A DNA stretch of 23,729 bases from JAAZBV01 sp964499695 (GCA_964499695.1 CAZCMD010000069.1:1-23729), one strand, 5' to 3'. Shown: positions 14,638-23,426, numbered from the stretch's first letter. Program-made: numbers and translations. The notes: a model not told the origin generated them from the sequence alone.

Positions 14638-17503
14638 TTTTTATCTCCTCCTGTGTAGTTATCATTTTACATTTCTCACGCCTAGATAATAAACCGCATC
14701 CCAGGGCCATAATAGGTATAATTATTACACCCACCCATGTGTATACAGTCCATGACACCTGTACAAAGGAATAAAGCGTAAGAGTTATAAGGGCCACTAG
14801 AGCTATTGATGACACAAGACAGGCTGCAAGGTTACAGCACTGGCCTGAAACCGGCTTCGATTGAAAGAGCCTCTTTTCAAGTACCTTCATAAGCGCAGGC
14901 AAGAGCAGAAGTGTGCCTACCCCTGACACAAGTAGTATAGAGGCCAGTAATACCCCCACGGTTTTATATGGTGTAAGAGGGGCAAGGAGCAGGGGTAAAA
15001 ACCCCACTGCTATTACTATTATGTTTCTTGTTATTGCCCTTGCCGGCTCAGAAAACACAGAAGGTACAGTTTTTTCCCAGGACCCAAATGAAGCATACAT
15101 CTGCCTGCTCCTTGCCAGAAAATGTATGGCAAAATCAACAGCCATCCCAAGTGTCATGGAGCTCAGCACAGCAACAGGCATGTCATAGTCCTTGCCTATT
15201 ATCCCGATAGCGCCGTAGATTGCTGTTATGGTTATAGTAAGTGGGATCATTGAGAGTATGCCCCAGAGGGCTGACCTGAAGAGTACCACCATCATAAGGA
15301 ATACAACAAGGAAGCTTCCTGCAAAAGCCTCAAGCATCCCCTTTACCATTTTCTGCTGCCAGACAACATTTATATATGTGAGACCGAACCATTCTATTTT
15401 TATGGAGAGTGGGGGCGGATTTTTTCCAATGAAACTGTTCATGCTGTCAACAACTGCTGTCATGTCTTTGTTGTCACCGCTCTTAAGCTGTATCCATATA
15501 CTGCTTTTCCTGTAGTCAGGTGTGACAAAATGCCACAGGTCATTAGGCCTGTGACTTGACTGATAACTTATCATGCACTGCGCCACTGCATTTGAGCTAT
15601 CAGGGATACGGTAGTATTCTTCATTCCCTTCAAAGAGTTCTCTGTGCACTGTCTGTACGATATCTGAAAGTGAGTTTGATTTCCCGACAACATTGGTTGT
15701 AAGAAGCGCCTTCTGGATGTTTGAGATATAGTTCAGCACGGTAGGGTCTTTAAATATTTCATCCCTCTGCTTTTCCTCTTCTATAAAGAGGGCAGCATCT
15801 TCCCATGTATAGGCCTCTTCATCGCCCGCACTGCTGAGTTTTTCATCGATGAACCCGGTGATCTTTTCGTATACTGTTTTTGGATTATTTGCTGCCCTTA
15901 CCTCTTCCTCAGCCTTATTAATAACCTGTGCAAAAATATTGGCTGCATCAGCGTGGCCCAGTTCCTGAACCCTTTCTTCTGCCCTTGTCTTAAAACCATT
16001 TATAAAACCTGCTGCATCATACTTTTCATCTTCAGCAGTCAGTGCAAGGTATGCCATGTAGGTGCCGCCAAAGTGTTTATTCAATACCCTGTCTGCTACC
16101 CTGATGGGATGAGAGCTTGAAAACCATTTTACTGGGTTGTCATTTATGTTTATAAGGCTCATGCCATATATGGACAGAATTATAAGGAGAACAGCAAGTG
16201 TCAGAATGGTTTTCGCCCGTCTGTAGGTAAATTTGCTGACCCTGAACAGGAACCTGCCGGTAATTGTGGATGTCTCCTCCCTGTCATGAGAGTGGACAGC
16301 CCCGAATTTTTCAAGGGTCTCAGGCGTGAGAAACATCACATAAGCCGGTATAAAGATAATGGTTAATACCCAGGCAACCATGATACCTATTGCCACATAT
16401 ATCCCGAATATCTGGACAGGAGGTATGGGTGTAAGTGCCAGAGAGGCAAATCCGGCAGCAGATGTAAGAGATGTATAAAGCATAGGGGTAAAGAGTTCAT
16501 TCATAACCTTTATCATAGTCTTGCTGCGGCTCTTTGTCTCCTGGTAAAGTTCAAAGAATTCACTTAGAATATGTATGGAGTCAAGCACCGATATGGGCAT
16601 TATGAATATGGGGATCATACTGCTCATTATATGTACAGGGAACCCTGATATAATGAGCGCACCCATTGTAATTATTACAGAGGCCATCGCAACAATCATC
16701 GGTGATATGATAAGTATAAGCTTCCTGAAAAAGATCAGCATGAGTATAAAGATGACAATCATGGCAGCAGGTGCAGAGACCGCCATCTGTATAAACATCT
16801 CCACCCCGAATGTGTCCTCAGCAACAGGAAGGCCGGTTATATGGTATTCATCATCGCCTTTAAATTCTGTTACTTTTTTCTGAATAGCTGAAGAGACCCT
16901 GTAGCTTAGCTCCTTGTGGGTAAGAGGGAGATAAATGGCAATGGCCTTGCCATCTTCTGATACCAGTGTGCCGTTTAAAAATGGTATATTTAGTGCCTTT
17001 TCACGAACGGCAATAGCCTCATCCCTTGTTTTTGGGGGTTTGGGCATGAGCCATTCGAACTTTACTACCCCGAGCCCACCCTGTTCTATATTGTCCACTG
17101 TTGATGGGGCAATAAGGTCTGCCTCAACCACCCCCCTTTCTTCGCCATTTTCTGTCCAGCGGAGTGTTTTTGCATACCTGGTAAGCTCATAGATATTGGA
17201 TAGGGTTTCAGGGTTGAATACCCCATCAGGGTGTTTTTCATTAACAATACCCACCACAACCATGTCATAGAGCTGTAGATCCTTTTTCATGCTGTCATTT
17301 AGCACCCTTACAGGCTCATCAGAGGGAAGCATGTTCTGGGGGTCAGTATCAACCCTTAATGGATTAAGGTATGGAAATCTCTCCGGGAAAACAGATGGCA
17401 GGGCTGACAGCAGTATGAATATCGTTGTAACAATCACCATTAACAGGGTAATCAGCCTATACCTCTTCAAAGAATATTCTGTTATCTTTTCTGTGATGTT
17501 CAT
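14630..17503 (-). CDS. MMPL/RND-family transporter permease
   Basis: This 957-aa inner-membrane transporter has duplicated RND topology: one N-terminal membrane helix (residues about 17-37), a periplasmic domain, a block of about five helices (AVSAPAAMIVIFILMLIFF onward), a central region, then the same pattern again (MLEAFAGSFLVVFLMMVVLF onward). Conserved membrane Asp residues are in VLDSIHILSEFF and GMAVDFAIHFLARSRQ, as expected for proton-driven MMPL proteins. This family usually moves lipids or hydrophobic compounds. AAGGAG lies 8 nt before the ATG. It heads an operon with a LolA-like carrier and a barrel, which suggests lipid or lipophilic export to the outer membrane. No membrane-fusion protein gene is seen. 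The cargo is unknown. Confidence 0.93.
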   Translation of the reverse strand: MNITEKITEYSLKRYRLITLLMVIVTTIFILLSALPSVFPERFPYLNPLRVDTDPQNMLPSDEPVRVLNDSMKKDLQLYDMVVVGIVNEKHPDGVFNPETLSNIYELTRYAKTLRWTENGEERGVVEADLIAPSTVDNIEQGGLGVVKFEWLMPKPPKTRDEAIAVREKALNIPFLNGTLVSEDGKAIAIYLPLTHKELSYRVSSAIQKKVTEFKGDDEYHITGLPVAEDTFGVEMFIQMAVSAPAAMIVIFILMLIFFRKLILIISPMIVAMASVIITMGALIISGFPVHIMSSMIPIFIMPISVLDSIHILSEFFELYQETKSRSKTMIKVMNELFTPMLYTSLTSAAGFASLALTPIPPVQIFGIYVAIGIMVAWVLTIIFIPAYVMFLTPETLEKFGAVHSHDREETSTITGRFLFRVSKFTYRRAKTILTLAVLLIILSIYGMSLININDNPVKWFSSSHPIRVADRVLNKHFGGTYMAYLALTAEDEKYDAAGFINGFKTRAEERVQELGHADAANIFAQVINKAEEEVRAANNPKTVYEKITGFIDEKLSSAGDEEAYTWEDAALFIEEEKQRDEIFKDPTVLNYISNIQKALLTTNVVGKSNSLSDIVQTVHRELFEGNEEYYRIPDSSNAVAQCMISYQSSHRPNDLWHFVTPDYRKSSIWIQLKSGDNKDMTAVVDSMNSFIGKNPPPLSIKIEWFGLTYINVVWQQKMVKGMLEAFAGSFLVVFLMMVVLFRSALWGILSMIPLTITITAIYGAIGIIGKDYDMPVAVLSSMTLGMAVDFAIHFLARSRQMYASFGSWEKTVPSVFSEPARAITRNIIVIAVGFLPLLLAPLTPYKTVGVLLASILLVSGVGTLLLLPALMKVLEKRLFQSKPVSGQCCNLAACLVSSIALVALITLTLYSFVQVSWTVYTWVGVIIIPIMALGCGLLSRREKCKMITTQEEIKNG

Positions 17504-17540
17504 TAAATCATCTCCTTCTCAAGGCGGACTTAATTATTTG

Positions 17541-17571
17541 AGATTTCAAATTTCATTTTTTGAATCTTGAA
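17541..17571. repeat. TTCAAGATTCAAAA intergenic repeat, copy 1
   Basis: On the minus strand TTCAAGATTCAAAA (17558-17571) is followed by ATTTGAAATCTCAAA-like sequence. The identical 14-mer occurs on the plus strand at 21405-21418. It lies in the 78-bp gap between the ATPase gene and the RND permease gene, so it separates two possible transcription units. Confidence 0.5.
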
Positions 17572-17581
17572 CCCTTTGCCT

Positions 17582-19879
17582 TTATTTCACACACACCTTC
17601 CTCACCTGCTGTATATCGGTAAGGCCAAGGAATACCTTTCTTATACCATCCTGCAAAAGGGTTGTCATGCCATCTTTTACTGCCAGCTCCCTTAATGCCT
17701 CCATCTTGGCCTTCTCCTGTATGAGGGCACGCATCCTGTCTGTACCATCCAGCAGTTCAATAATGCCTGTCCTGCCCTTATAGCCTGTATTGTTGCATTT
17801 ATCGCATCCCTTTGCCCTGTAAAGTTTAAGATCATCTGTATAGGTAATGCCAAGTGTATTAAAGTCACCCGCATAGGCCCTTACAAGATCGTCAAACTCC
17901 TTTTTATCCGGATGATAGGGTTCCTTGCACGCCTTGCACAGTGTCCTTACAAGCCTCTGTGCAAGTATACCAAGGATTGCATCAGCAAAATTGAATGGGT
18001 CCATGCCCATATCAAGAAGCCTTGTAATGGTTTCAGGCGCACTGTTGGTATGAAGTGTGCTGAAAACCAGATGACCTGTAAGAGATGCCTCTATGCCTGT
18101 TGAAACAGTCTCATGGTCACGCATCTCACCAACCATGATTACATCAGGGTCTGCCCTCAGGAATGAGCGCATAGCAGCAGCAAAATCAAACCCGATTTTG
18201 GGCAGGACCTGCACCTGCCTTAAACCCTTCTGGGTGATCTCAACAGGGTCTTCTGCTGTCCATATCTTTGTGTCAGGTTTATTAATATAGTTTAATGCCG
18301 CATGAAGTGTGGTGGTTTTACCGCTCCCGGTAGGGCCAACAACTAAAACTATCCCGTAGGGCTGGGATATTAGGTGGATAAAAAGTTTATAATTTCTTTC
18401 ACTTAATCCCATGGCATCAAGCGAGATAGGCTCGCCCGCAGCGAGGATACGCATGACAACATCCTCTTCGCCGCCAACTGTGGGTATCGTTGCGACCCTG
18501 AGTTCAATATCAAGGGGGGTAAATTTTTTGAACTTGATCTTGCCGTCCTGTGGTTTTCTCCTTTCGGAGATATCAAGCTCAGACATGATCTTGATTCTTG
18601 AAACGATCGCCCTTTTGTAATGATATGGTATGGTCTGGTATTTTGCGCATGACCCATCCACCCTGAAGCGTATCTCTGCCCCTGACTTTCCAGGGTATGG
18701 TTCAACATGGATATCAGATGCATTCTTTTTGTATCCGTCTGTTATGATCTTGTTTACGAGCTGGACAATGGCGCTGTCATCCTCTGTCATCATCTCGGTT
18801 GAATCATCCTCAGCGTCAACTGCATCAGTATCAAGTTTTGCCATGATATCATGTATGGAGTCGCTCTCCACTACCTGGGGTGTGCCGTAGAAGTAATCGA
18901 GAAACCGGATGATATCATCCCTTAAGCCCACGCAAAACTCATAGCTCTCTGCCTGTATAAGGGATTTTATGCTGTCAATCTTGTCAAGGCGCTGGGGATT
19001 ATCTATAAGTATCTTTACCCTGGCGCCATCCCGTAAAAGTGGCACCCACAGGTTGTTTTTCAGGTAAACATGCTTGAGCCTTGCTAAAAGATCACCAGGT
19101 ATAGGGAAATTGCTGTCATAGGGAACGTAGTCACAGTTATAGAATTCTTCCAGAGATTTCCCAATATCATTTTTCTTTACCTTGAAGTCATTTATAAACA
19201 CGGTTTCAATGGAAACCTTCTGATCCCTTGCCATTATAATGGCCTGTTCAAGCTCCTTTTCTGTTATCAGACTGTTATTTATCAGATAGTCAAACCGGGT
19301 CTTTTTTCGGGTTTTCTGGGCAAGTTTCATCTGGTTGTAAAAGGCAATGCCCAGAACCTTGGACATCTCAATGGCTGAGTTCTGGTCTTCAAGGGTGAAC
19401 CCGTCGCCGTTGTTCTTGTTTATAAGCTGTAGCACCCCTATTATAGAATTCCTGAAAAAGATAGGCACCGTGAGAACCTGCTTTGTCCTGAAGCGGTTTT
19501 TTTCATCCCAGCTCCTGTCAAAGGTGAGTGCCCTGTTAATCATGGATAGCTCATGGCTGTCATACGCGTTTACTATGTTAGTCACCTGTGCATTGTTCGC
19601 AGTGTAGCCTGCTATACTCTCATTGTTAATAGGTACGCGTATCTCTTTTGGTGTGGCACCTCCAGCCTTCAGGCGCTGGTAAAGCTCATTTCTTTTATGA
19701 TCGATCACATATATGCTGATCCTCTCTGTATCAAAGAGGCTCAGTATCTGGTTGTTCAGGTTGAGAAATATCTCATCCATGTCCCTTGCGGAGTGGATCT
19801 GGTTGGCAATGTCATTTAATGCCTTGTAGTAGGATAGCTTTTCTTTCTGAGATGTAGTGTCCTTTGTTTCATCTGACAT
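17582..19879 (-). CDS. GAF-domain PilB/GspE-type secretion ATPase
   Basis: This 765-aa hexameric ATPase powers type IV pilus assembly or type II secretion. Domains: a GAF sensor (about 20-185), a degenerate MshEN/T2SSE N-domain (about 195-310), then the ATPase. Walker A is GPTGSGKT (515-522); Walker B is in RADPDVIMVGEMRD (about 575-588); the His box is GHLVFSTLHTN (about 602-612). Zinc cysteines are C648, C651, C692 and C695. The N-domain lacks clear repeated RLG/LG motifs, so c-di-GMP binding is doubtful. I use the ATG at 19879 because GAGGGG lies 8 nt upstream; a GTG at 19894 would add 5 residues. No other pilus genes are nearby, so it is an orphan here. The GAF fusion is unusual and suggests direct signal control. 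Confidence 0.93.
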   Translation of the reverse strand: MSDETKDTTSQKEKLSYYKALNDIANQIHSARDMDEIFLNLNNQILSLFDTERISIYVIDHKRNELYQRLKAGGATPKEIRVPINNESIAGYTANNAQVTNIVNAYDSHELSMINRALTFDRSWDEKNRFRTKQVLTVPIFFRNSIIGVLQLINKNNGDGFTLEDQNSAIEMSKVLGIAFYNQMKLAQKTRKKTRFDYLINNSLITEKELEQAIIMARDQKVSIETVFINDFKVKKNDIGKSLEEFYNCDYVPYDSNFPIPGDLLARLKHVYLKNNLWVPLLRDGARVKILIDNPQRLDKIDSIKSLIQAESYEFCVGLRDDIIRFLDYFYGTPQVVESDSIHDIMAKLDTDAVDAEDDSTEMMTEDDSAIVQLVNKIITDGYKKNASDIHVEPYPGKSGAEIRFRVDGSCAKYQTIPYHYKRAIVSRIKIMSELDISERRKPQDGKIKFKKFTPLDIELRVATIPTVGGEEDVVMRILAAGEPISLDAMGLSERNYKLFIHLISQPYGIVLVVGPTGSGKTTTLHAALNYINKPDTKIWTAEDPVEITQKGLRQVQVLPKIGFDFAAAMRSFLRADPDVIMVGEMRDHETVSTGIEASLTGHLVFSTLHTNSAPETITRLLDMGMDPFNFADAILGILAQRLVRTLCKACKEPYHPDKKEFDDLVRAYAGDFNTLGITYTDDLKLYRAKGCDKCNNTGYKGRTGIIELLDGTDRMRALIQEKAKMEALRELAVKDGMTTLLQDGIRKVFLGLTDIQQVRKVCVK

Positions 19880-19952
19880 GGCAATTCCCCTCACCGTGTT
19901 AGAAAAACTGCAGAAAAGTCTGTGTAAAAAAATTAAGAATTGCTGCTGATCA

Positions 19953-19980
19953 TTTATAATTCTTTTTTATTTACCTTCAA
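19953..19980 (-). promoter_or_regulatory. candidate promoter of the GAF-ATPase gene
   Basis: On the minus strand TTGAAG (19975-19980) and TATAAA (19953-19958) are separated by 16 bp, about 75 bp before the start codon. The -10 box is good and the -35 box fair. This AT-rich stretch could yield similar pairs by chance. Confidence 0.35.
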
Positions 19981-20195
19981 GGTGTAACCCTTTTATCTGA
20001 ACAGGCGATTATTACTGCAAAAAATACTGGAGATAATAGATTATTTCGGGAAAAATATAAAGGTAAAAAATCAACACCTCCCACCTGATCCTGGTCCCCT
20101 TTTAACATAGGGTGAGTGTCAGTAAATAGCCCGAAAATCTGTTGACAACACATAAACCATTTCTGATAATGTTCAGGTCTTTTCAGTTAAAGCCT

Positions 20196-20226
20196 TGTTG
20201 GATTGCTTCGCTTAATCCAACCTACG
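20196..20226. repeat. TTGGATT hairpin dispersed repeat
   Basis: TTGGATT (20198-20204) pairs with AATCCAA (20214-20220) around GCTTCGCTT, followed by CCTACG. From memory, the GTAGGTTGGATTAAGCGAAG type of element is scattered in many proteobacterial genomes. It lies 38 bp before the four-helix-bundle gene and is unlikely to be its terminator or operator specifically. Confidence 0.6.
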
Positions 20227-20263
20227 TTTCAAGTTATTTTAATTAGATCGGGGCAGGTTCCTG

Positions 20264-20908
20264 ATGTCTGACTTAATACCAAAACACGGTGGTTATCGGA
20301 AACTGAAAAGTTTTCAGATTGCTCAAATGGTTTATGATGTGACAGTGCGTTTCTGCGATAAGTATATTGACGGGCGCAGCCGCACCCATGATCAGATGGT
20401 CCAGGCAGCGCGTTCCGGGGTTCAGAATATAGCAGAAGGTTCACAGGCATCAGCAACCTCCAAAAAAACCGAGCTAAAACTTACCCAGGTGGCAAGAGCC
20501 AGTCTTGAAGAGTTGAAACTGGACTACGAGGACTATTTAAGGCAGCATGGGCGTAAGCTGTGGGATCGTGAAAACCCTTTAAGGCAGGGGCTTATTGATA
20601 AAAGGTGTCAGACTGCAGATGAACTGGCTTCATGGGTTGTGAGTGTAGCAAAGAGGGATGGACTATATGGACAAGATGGACGTGGTGGACAAAACTCATT
20701 GAGGTCCACAAAGTCAAGAGGGTCCAAAGCGTCAAGTAATTTCCCGGAGCTTTCAGCAAATGCGGTACTTGTCCTGATCATTGTGGCAAATTCTTTATTA
20801 GACCACCAGGTAGAACGCCTGGGAAAGGATTTTGAAAAAGAGGGCGGTTTTACAGAGAGGCTTTACAGAGTCCGGACGGAAAAGCGAAGAAAAAATATTG
20901 AACCTTGA
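20264..20908 (+). CDS. four-helix-bundle suffix-domain protein (23S rRNA IVP-like)
   Basis: This 214-aa protein is related to the small four-helix-bundle proteins encoded in 23S rRNA intervening sequences, but longer. The N-terminal half has the typical YRKLKSFQIAQMVYDVTVRF, QMVQAARSGVQNIAEG and ELKLTQVARASLEELKLDYE helices. Residues about 132-158 are a low-complexity linker (DGLYGQDGRGGQ...KSRGSKASSN) encoded by 9-bp tandem units. A last helix (SANAVLVLIIVANSLLDHQV) completes the bundle. The function of this family is unknown. It stands alone, not inside an rRNA gene, with dispersed repeats around it, which fits genes of this type that spread independently. Start by GGGGCAGG plus ATG. Confidence 0.88.
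   Translation: MSDLIPKHGGYRKLKSFQIAQMVYDVTVRFCDKYIDGRSRTHDQMVQAARSGVQNIAEGSQASATSKKTELKLTQVARASLEELKLDYEDYLRQHGRKLWDRENPLRQGLIDKRCQTADELASWVVSVAKRDGLYGQDGRGGQNSLRSTKSRGSKASSNFPELSANAVLVLIIVANSLLDHQVERLGKDFEKEGGFTERLYRVRTEKRRKNIEP
20658..20739. repeat. two opposed 9-bp microsatellite arrays inside coding region
   Basis: ATGGACTAT, ATGGACAAG, ATGGACGTG and GTGGACAAA run in tandem from 20658 to 20693. After ten bases, GTCCACAAA, GTCAAGAGG, GTCCAAAGC and GTCAAGTAA run from 20704 to 20739. The core TGGAC of the first set is the inverse complement of GTCCA in the second, so the arrays could pair. Each unit adds three residues to the linker. Confidence 0.7.
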
Positions 20909-20948
20909 AAGGGGCTCTTTAGGTTGAATTAAAAAAGGATCAAATGAA

Positions 20949-21398
20949 ATGGAAATAACTATAGAACAGGCAAAAGAAAAAGATGCAGATACAATTCTAG
21001 ACTTACAAAAATTGGCTTACCAGAGTGAAGCTAAACGATACAATGATTATACTCTCCCTCCCCTGATGCAAACCCATGACGAAATTCTGGAGGATTTCAA
21101 GAAACAGGTCATATTAAAGGCGGTAATTTTCGGTGAGATCGCAGGTTCTGTAAGGGCCTATGTGAGAAACGGGACATGCTATATCGGGCGTCTTATTGTA
21201 AACCCGGAGTTCCAGAAACAGGGTATTGGCACAAGGTTGATGATGGGTATAGAAAGCCGGTTTAATGATGCTAAAAGATATGAGCTTTTTACAGGTCATA
21301 AAAGTGAAGAGGCATTATCACTTTATATTAAACTGGGGTATTCTATATTTAAGAAAATAGAATTGAGCACCCATACACTTGTTTATCTTGAAAAATGA
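20949..21398 (+). CDS. GNAT family N-acetyltransferase
   Basis: This 149-aa acetyl-CoA-dependent acetyltransferase has the usual GNAT order: beta1 MEITIEQAKEKDADTILDLQ, central strands EIAGSVRAYVRNGTCYIGRLIVNP, and the acetyl-CoA pyrophosphate loop Q89-K-Q-G92-I-G94-T followed by helix 3. The segment KRYELFTGHKSEEALSLYIKLGYSIFKK is the characteristic C-terminal half with the LYxKLGY motif. AGGA is 9 nt before the ATG. It follows the four-helix-bundle gene by 40 nt on the same strand. The acceptor substrate cannot be told from sequence. Confidence 0.93.
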   Translation: MEITIEQAKEKDADTILDLQKLAYQSEAKRYNDYTLPPLMQTHDEILEDFKKQVILKAVIFGEIAGSVRAYVRNGTCYIGRLIVNPEFQKQGIGTRLMMGIESRFNDAKRYELFTGHKSEEALSLYIKLGYSIFKKIELSTHTLVYLEK

Positions 21399-21404
21399 TA
21401 ATAA

Positions 21405-21442
21405 TTCAAGATTCAAAATTGAAGATTGAAAATTTAAAATTA
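21405..21442. repeat. TTCAAGATTCAAAA intergenic repeat, copy 2
   Basis: TTCAAGATTCAAAATTGAAG and a following GATTGAAAATTTAAAATTAA form an AT-rich quasi-repeat directly after the acetyltransferase stop. The first 14 bases are identical to the minus-strand copy at 17558-17571. Internal TTCAA/TTGAA symmetry could give a weak hairpin. Confidence 0.5.
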
Positions 21443-21567
21443 AATCTGGATAGCAGAAAGACTAAAAAAAGCTTCCTGAAAAATACTATTACTAATAGTT
21501 TGAGGAAAATCACTATTTGAGCTAATGTACCCCTTCGGTCGAAACCACAGGTTAAGACTGATGATAT

Positions 21568-21594
21568 CCACTATAGCATTACTGTACATAGTGG
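21568..21594. promoter_or_regulatory. inverted repeat upstream of CDF transporter
   Basis: CCACTAT (21568-21574) and ATAGTGG (21588-21594) are perfect 7-bp arms separated by 13 bp, 43 bp before the transporter ATG. The placement would suit a metal-responsive operator, but the sequence does not match a site I recognise. Confidence 0.3.
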
Positions 21595-21637
21595 AGACCA
21601 AATATAAAAAATTAATAGCAAAAATTTCTATCAAACA

Positions 21638-23086
21638 ATGAAATCATTATTAAAAAAGAAAAATGCTGCATGGCTCTCTGTTGCCAGCAATACCTTTTTA
21701 ACCATTGGTAAATTTGTTACCGGGCTTTTAACAGGTTCTGTAAGTATTATATCCGAGGCAGCGCACTCTGCAATAGACCTTATGGCCTCCATTATTGCTA
21801 CCTTCTCTGTTCATATGTCTGACCGTCCGCCAGACGTAAGCCACCCATATGGTCATGAAAAGATAGAGAATATCTCTGGTGTTGTTGAGGGGGTGCTGAT
21901 ATTTTTTGCGGCGGTCTGGATTATTTATGAGTCAATAGATAAACTCCTGCATGGTGGCGAGATAAAACATCTTGGCTCCGGTGCCCTGGTAATGGCCATA
22001 TCTGCTGCTTTGAATCTTGCTGTCGCAACTCTTTTAAAACGGTCTTCCATTAAGAATCGTTCCGTGGCCCTTGAAGCCGATGCTGCGCATCTCTATACCG
22101 ATGTTTATACATCTCTTGGTGTTTTTATCGGCCTTTTTGCCATTAATATCGCACAATGGGTCTGGGGGGTATCACTTACCTGGCTTGATCCAGTTATAGC
22201 GATGGGGGTTGCGCTTCTTATACTTTTCACATCCTTCACCATTACAAGAAAAAGCTTTAGCCCCCTTTTAGACTCATCGGCATCAATAGAGGAGATGGGT
22301 CATATCAATCGAATCATCGATAAATTTTTGGGCACTGATTTTGATTTTCACAAACTTCGCACGCGTCAGTCAGGGGGAACTCTGCATATAGATCTGCATA
22401 TGGGATGCAGGCCCGGTATATCACTGGAGCAGGGACATGAAACAAGCCATGAACTGAAGGCCGAGATCGAACAGGCCATTGCAGGTGCAAAGGTACTTGT
22501 GCATGTGGAGCCATCTAACCTTATTGAATCGCTCTCTAAAGATGATAGATATATCATATGCATGCGTGAAGAGCTCTTGAAGGATCATCGTGTGAGAGAA
22601 ATAAAGGATCTGAAAGTCCTTCGATACAGGAATAACCTGAGGGTGGAGGCAGAGCTGCTTCTGGACCCGGGGGTTACTTTAGCCGAGAGCCGGATACTCA
22701 CAACCGACCTGTCCAAAAATCTGACATCATGTTTCCCGGAGGTAAAAGAGACTTTGCTTTCACTCAAACCCGGCAGCGGCTGGCAGGAGGCTATCCATGA
22801 GGATGACAAGGATCGTATCAGGATGCTTATTGGTGAGCATCAGGGATCATTTGCCTCTATTCATGAACTGGAGGTTATTTCTTCAGGTGGTATCCATCGT
22901 GTCCGTCTTGCTCTCGGAGTCCCGCTTGCCCTTCCTGTATCCGAGGCCCACACGATTGCACTCCATATGAAGACTGATGTAAAAGAACTTTTTCCTGAAG
23001 GGGCGGATATTGATATCCATATAGAGCCCTGTAACGAAGACTGCCGTGAATGTTCAGCCGTATGCAATGCAAGGATAGCGAGATAA
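21638..23086 (+). CDS. cation diffusion facilitator, Zn-type, with extended C-terminus
   Basis: This 482-aa inner-membrane divalent metal/proton antiporter is longer than the usual 300 or so residues. The membrane part is residues 12-212. The transport site is HxxxD in TM2 (H43, D47 in HSAID) and HxxxD in TM5 (H151, D155 in HLYTD), the HD-HD pattern typical of zinc transporters. HPYGHEKIEN (69-78) is the conserved cytoplasmic loop. A dimerising C-terminal domain follows (about 215-295), then two further segments (about 303-385 and 395-464) that resemble repeats of it, and a Cys tail (C465, C469, C472, C476). No good ribosome-binding site precedes the ATG. Metal efflux is well supported; the role of the extension is unknown. 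Confidence 0.92.
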   Translation: MKSLLKKKNAAWLSVASNTFLTIGKFVTGLLTGSVSIISEAAHSAIDLMASIIATFSVHMSDRPPDVSHPYGHEKIENISGVVEGVLIFFAAVWIIYESIDKLLHGGEIKHLGSGALVMAISAALNLAVATLLKRSSIKNRSVALEADAAHLYTDVYTSLGVFIGLFAINIAQWVWGVSLTWLDPVIAMGVALLILFTSFTITRKSFSPLLDSSASIEEMGHINRIIDKFLGTDFDFHKLRTRQSGGTLHIDLHMGCRPGISLEQGHETSHELKAEIEQAIAGAKVLVHVEPSNLIESLSKDDRYIICMREELLKDHRVREIKDLKVLRYRNNLRVEAELLLDPGVTLAESRILTTDLSKNLTSCFPEVKETLLSLKPGSGWQEAIHEDDKDRIRMLIGEHQGSFASIHELEVISSGGIHRVRLALGVPLALPVSEAHTIALHMKTDVKELFPEGADIDIHIEPCNEDCRECSAVCNARIAR

Positions 23087-23213
23087 TTATATAGGTAGTT
23101 CCAATTAGAAAGAGGCAAATCCTGGATGTAGCTATCAGGAGACAGTTTTTAGTTGTCAGTTTGCTTGTTTTGGACCATTTTGCTGAATACTGAATGATAA
23201 AGGCTGCACTTTT

Positions 23214-23426
23214 TTATCTAATATTTTTCAGGTCAAAATAGCGCCCTAATGATTTTAAGTCATTTTTACCTCTGGCGATCTGTGACTTCAGATAGGCAAC
23301 TATCTGGCACTGGCCTTCAAATGAAAGTCCATTGATCATCTCCATAATATCCACAAATGTCTCTGAATCAATTTCATAGGTCTTACTCATCCTGTCAGAA
23401 GTATCAGACTTGATATCAGTTCTCAT
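23214..23426 (-). CDS. small hypothetical protein
   Basis: This is a short ORF of 70 aa, MRTDIKSDTSDRMSK to FDLKNIR. The middle (SETFVDIMEMINGLSFEGQC and QIVAYLKSQIARG) looks like two amphipathic helices. I chose the ATG at 23426 because GGAGG lies 5 nt upstream on the minus strand; a longer reading to 23483 lacks such a site. It is upstream of the CDF gene in convergent orientation and follows queC in the minus direction by about 100 bp. I do not recognise it. The ribosome-binding site and protein-like composition make a real gene likely. Confidence 0.55.
   Translation of the reverse strand: MRTDIKSDTSDRMSKTYEIDSETFVDIMEMINGLSFEGQCQIVAYLKSQIARGKNDLKSLGRYFDLKNIR

Larger units (their letters stand above)
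19895..20263. other. divergent intergenic region
   Basis: This 369-bp gap between the ATPase gene (-) and the four-helix-bundle gene (+) has no convincing ORF. It contains the candidate promoter listed separately, an unassigned AT-rich middle, and a dispersed hairpin repeat at 20196-20226. GGGGCAGG just before 20264 serves as ribosome-binding site for the plus-strand gene. Confidence 0.55.

Noticed and set aside
14913..15515. Plus-strand open frames of 60-95 codons inside the RND gene
   Set aside because: They are antisense to well-conserved membrane segments, lack ribosome-binding sites and show no family features.
19880..19894. GTG start five codons upstream in the GAF-ATPase gene
   Set aside because: The GTG overlaps the GAGGGG that best serves as ribosome-binding site for the ATG at 19879.
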